Source: Adiantum capillus-veneris (taxonomy: Eukaryota > Streptophyta > Polypodiopsida > Polypodiales > Pteridaceae). Taken from it: DNA of 60,000 bases. The notes below the pieces were generated by a model. The model worked only from the letters and a program-made list of their open reading frames with translations, did no database searches and was not told the DNA's origin. The stretch covers positions 79,640,384-79,700,383 of the forward strand of contig CM043944.1 of assembly GCA_014529385.2 (NCBI GenBank). The letters are read 5' to 3'. Each line of letters starts with the position of its first letter. Position 1 is the stretch's first letter. Both the position numbers and the translations under genes were made by a program. Shown piece by piece: positions 57,293 through 60,000 of this stretch.

Positions 57293-57652
57293 CAAAGGGG
57301 GGGGGGGGGGGGGGGGGGGAGGCGGGCAGTTATACCTATTGTGCAGAGAGCGCCGAAACTCAAATCTACAGATCTGAGTTTTGGGTGCCCTCAAATTATT
57401 TTTACAGGGTCGGCGTCGCTATGAGTGTCTCTATAAGTGTCTCTATGGGTGTCGCTATAAGTGGCTCTATGAGCGTCTCTGTGAGCGTCACTATAAACGT
57501 CTCTATAAGCATCGCTATAGGCGTCTCTATGAGTGTCTCTATAGTCTTTGTTATATAGCGAATCTTATAGTGACACCTATAACGACGTCGGGCTTTTTCC
57601 CATTTGAGCATCGCACTACGGGCATCGCTACATTGAAGGACCTCTTGTAGTG
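56605..57652. mobile_element. Element Y copy 2, right part with CACTA-type terminus
   Basis: It contains the ILVERAIELGRARHPRYQ peptide remnant, GT/CT/CA runs (56999-57150), a G run at 57298-57319, 12-bp CTCTATGAGCGT-type repeats (57417-57545) and the terminus GGACCTCTTGTAGTG ending at 57652. It is paralogous to 34690-35581, including the junction with the downstream CACTA copy. Confidence 0.6.
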
Positions 57653-59063
57653 CATGGAGAAAGATGTGATTTGGCATCCTTGGAAAAGCACTCGAGTAGA
57701 TGAGAGCGCCACCTACCCCTTGATTGAGCATGCCCCCCATTGTCGATGGTTGTGCTCTAGGGTGCAAGGCCAAAATACAACGACATGAGCTATTGGGAAA
57801 ATGCATGGCGCTTGGTGACCGTCCCACTAGCTCTACCTCAACAGCTCCTCCACAGTGTCTCAGAGACACTTTGAGCTTGAGGATGAGCACATGCTTAGAC
57901 ATGGTTGATGAGTTATTGGCTCATGAAGGCAACATGGACAAGGAGGATTTTAAACCATGCACTCAATAGGGAGTATCAAATGGAAAATGGGTTTCTATCG
58001 AGTACCCAAACACCTCTTTACGATGGTGCATAGAACTCGGTGCTCCGGGCATCGTTGGAAGTCCTCAACCTAAAAGCAAAATTTATTTGGAGCAATGCAA
58101 GTATAGATGCAATCCTTAGGTGTTCTATTTCTGCATGGCACTCTCTTCTTAGTTTGGGCTTGCATCTATATTAATACTCTTTCTTGTTGTACTTTGATGG
58201 GAGAAATGCTTCCTAAAGATTATCACATGCCTCTCGATTGTCATGAGCAAGATCATATGTCACTGCACTTGGCATAGAGTACGAGCGCATCCACACATGT
58301 GTCAATGATTGCATACTCTATCTCAATGAGCACACTCATGCTACCTCATGTCTCATGTGCGGAGAAGTACGCTACAAAACCGCAGTGAGCAAGGTGGACC
58401 TACCCCCAAAGGTATTGAGACATTTTTCACTTATCCCTCATGTAGGTCTATGATGAATCTTCTCACATGGAAACCACCCCTCAAATAATGGAATGATGTG
58501 TGTCATTGCCAATTCACCGGCATGGAGGCACATAGAGACTCAGTGGCCAGATTTTTGACTAGAACCTCAACATGACTTGAGGCTTGGGTTGGCAAGTGAT
58601 GGTGTCAATCCCTTTGGGACAAAGTGCACCTCATGGAGGACTTGGCCTCTCGTGATCATCAACTTATAAAACATTCCACCATGGAAGGACCAAGAAAGTA
58701 AATATACTTCTTTCTTTGCTTGTGCTAGAGAAGTACATGGTGGAAAATATTGATGTCTACCTCAAGCCCCTCACAAGGAGTTTGAGGAGTTATGGAGAGG
58801 CATACCTATTATAATTGTCTCGCTTCTAAAGGGGAGGAGAGAGGCCATTATGAGGGGAATCCTTATGTGGACTATGCACGACTATCCTGGGCTTGAGAAA
58901 TTTTAGGTATGTTATATTCATCCCCCTCTCTTTCTACCATTTGAAGTTTGAAGCTTTTCTCTAATGATGTGGTATCAGTGCAAGGTTGTCCACATTGGGC
59001 CATAATGCATGTCCTACTTGTGGGTCATCATTGGTGATGGAACGGCCAGATGCCTTGCGCAAG
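57653..59063 (+). pseudogene. CACTA transposon copy C4, transposase 5' half
   Basis: It matches C3 from 35582 to 36998. Remnants include the FELEDEHML segment near 57870, TPLYDGA near 58010, the cysteine block (HATSCLMCGEVRYKT) near 58335-58380, LGLASDGVNPF near 58585-58615 and LWTMHDYPGLEKF near 58867-58905. It is cut at 59063 by a copia element; the rest would lie beyond the window. Stops are frequent. Confidence 0.7.
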
Positions 59064-59290
59064 TGTTACCATATACATGTGGTAGTGATGTGTGGGAACA
59101 CACTAGGACCGCCCGGGCATTTTTTCCCTCTTTAGGAGGTTTTTTCTCCCAATCATTGTATATACGCCCATCACTCTAGGGCTATCTATCTTTCCCTTTC
59201 ACACTAAGTAACACACTCTCTATTGTGTGCCTTGAGATTCCTTCATCTTCTCCAATCTATGTGCGTTTCTCTGCAACCCTAATTCCAACA
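59064..59290 (+). repeat. Copia 5' LTR
   Basis: TG...CA ends, a possible TATA-like GTATATACG near 59158, and a pyrimidine-rich second half. Confidence 0.8.
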
Positions 59291-59292
59291 AT

Positions 59293-59304
59293 TGGTATCA
59301 GAGT
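59293..59304 (+). other. Copia primer binding site (iMet)
   Basis: TGGTATCAGAGT matches the initiator-Met primer site TGGTATCAGAGC at 11 of 12 bases. Confidence 0.85.
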
Positions 59305-59652
59305 AGGTTGCATCCTCTTGGGCTTAGTCGTCAGCTGCTCCAGCACACGCCTGCTCACTTTCTCCGATTTCAGTGAGCTTTGGCAAGCGTTCGCAGGTCG
59401 ACAAATACTTTGGGAGAGCGTGTAGAGCTTAGTCTTCTCAGATTTTTGATTCGGGCTCATTTCGACCTCCGTTTCCACTACATGCAGTACTGCACAGGCT
59501 ATTTCGTCATTTTGTGCAGAATTTTTGGCAGTGCCATTTTTAGCATAACAGGTGCCTCATAGTCTTCTATGGTTTGTGCTATATAGCACAGGTTGTTCCC
59601 GCTCCGTTTCTCCTATTTTCGGGCAGTTTTCACATCAGGTGCAGCATTTACC

Positions 59653-60000
59653 ATGGCTGACAACAACAACATAGATGTGTTCAAGATGTTTTTTGCTGAG
59701 GACAAGTTGGATGGGGACAATTACCTATGTGGGCTTATATGATGCAGCACGTTCTTGTGTCAAAGGGTGCAGGGCATTGATGTACGTCCCCATTCTGAGG
59801 ATGCAGGCGATGTTGAGGATGTTGCAGGTCTTGCTGCAAGGATTTCTGCTATTAGAGTTGTTTTGCCTACGACAGAACAAGATCGTTGGGATGTAAAGGA
59901 TGCGCAGGCTCATACATTGATTGCGTTGTCTGTGAAGCACACCATTGTTCCTCACATCCGTTCAGCAAAATCTGCAAAACACTCTTGGGATATTTTGGCT
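59653..60000 (+). pseudogene. Copia gag (UBN2-type), frameshifted and truncated by the window edge
   Basis: The ATG at 59653 begins MADNNNIDVFKMFFAEDKLD, a typical copia gag opening. A shift at about 59727 moves the frame to MWAYMMQHVLVSKG, and another at about 59766 to a frame with DVEDVAGLAARISAIRVVLP, then WDVKDAQAHTLIALSVKHTI and SAKHSWDILA at the window edge. This matches the gag polypeptide of copia (UBN2 region), which forms the particle shell. The frameshifts suggest that the copy is inactive, but the zinc knuckle and pol lie outside the window. Confidence 0.8.

Larger units (their letters stand above)
59064..60000 (+). mobile_element. Ty1/copia retrotransposon, 5' end (truncated by window edge)
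   Basis: A 227-bp LTR (59064-59290) begins TGTTACCATA and ends TTCCAACA. The sequence before it, gcaag (59059-59063), is the likely target duplication, and C3 at about 36980-37000 shows the uninterrupted site. Primer site and gag follow in normal order. Confidence 0.85.

Overview
The window is repeat-rich nuclear DNA from a land plant. The evidence is plant-type Ty3/gypsy, Ty1/copia, CACTA (tnp2) and hAT (BED finger) coding remnants, long CT/CA/GT microsatellites, AT-rich spacers, and fragments of the shikimate-pathway gene EPSP synthase. Some retroelement protein motifs recall fern or other non-flowering-plant elements, but this is an impression from memory and the species cannot be fixed. 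No intact host gene, tRNA or rRNA was found. Almost everything recognisable is a transposable element or a fragment of one, much of it nested.

Layout. 1-287: minus-strand small-LTR element running off the left edge. 288-7020: dispersed repeat R, interrupted by a CACTA element (2805-5798). 7021-8399: unclear sequence and a broken ORF. 8400-14243: complete degenerate chromodomain Ty3/gypsy element (G1) with very short LTRs, a 5-bp target duplication and a decayed iMet primer site. 14244-19427: little recognisable apart from possible LTRs. 19428-21689: 5'-truncated CACTA copy. 21690-25415: repeats S and R. 25416-28860: microsatellites, AT-rich DNA and a minus-strand retroelement remnant. 28861-31091: tandemly duplicated microsatellite block ending in a CACTA-type terminus that splits a minus-strand hAT transposase (31092-31702). 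32877-35581: hairpin satellite, a coiled-coil protein gene resembling LINE ORF1 proteins, microsatellites and another CACTA-type terminus. 35582-41831: CACTA copy with a 3.06-kb non-autonomous LTR element nested in it. 41832-43285: repeats S and R. 43588-52255: Tat-lineage Ty3/gypsy element (G2) with an extra RNase H. 52386-57652: second copy of R, hairpin satellite and coiled-coil block. 57653-59063: fourth CACTA copy, cut by a copia element that runs off the right edge.

The most notable observation is that both LTR regions of G2 carry the same intron-less fragment (about 102 codons) of EPSP synthase. This suggests a retrotransposon that took part of a host enzyme gene into its LTR before it inserted here. 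Other useful points are paralogous empty sites for several insertions, two paralogous copies of a coiled-coil ORF that share an in-frame TAG, and a tandem array of about 170-bp units each holding a palindrome.
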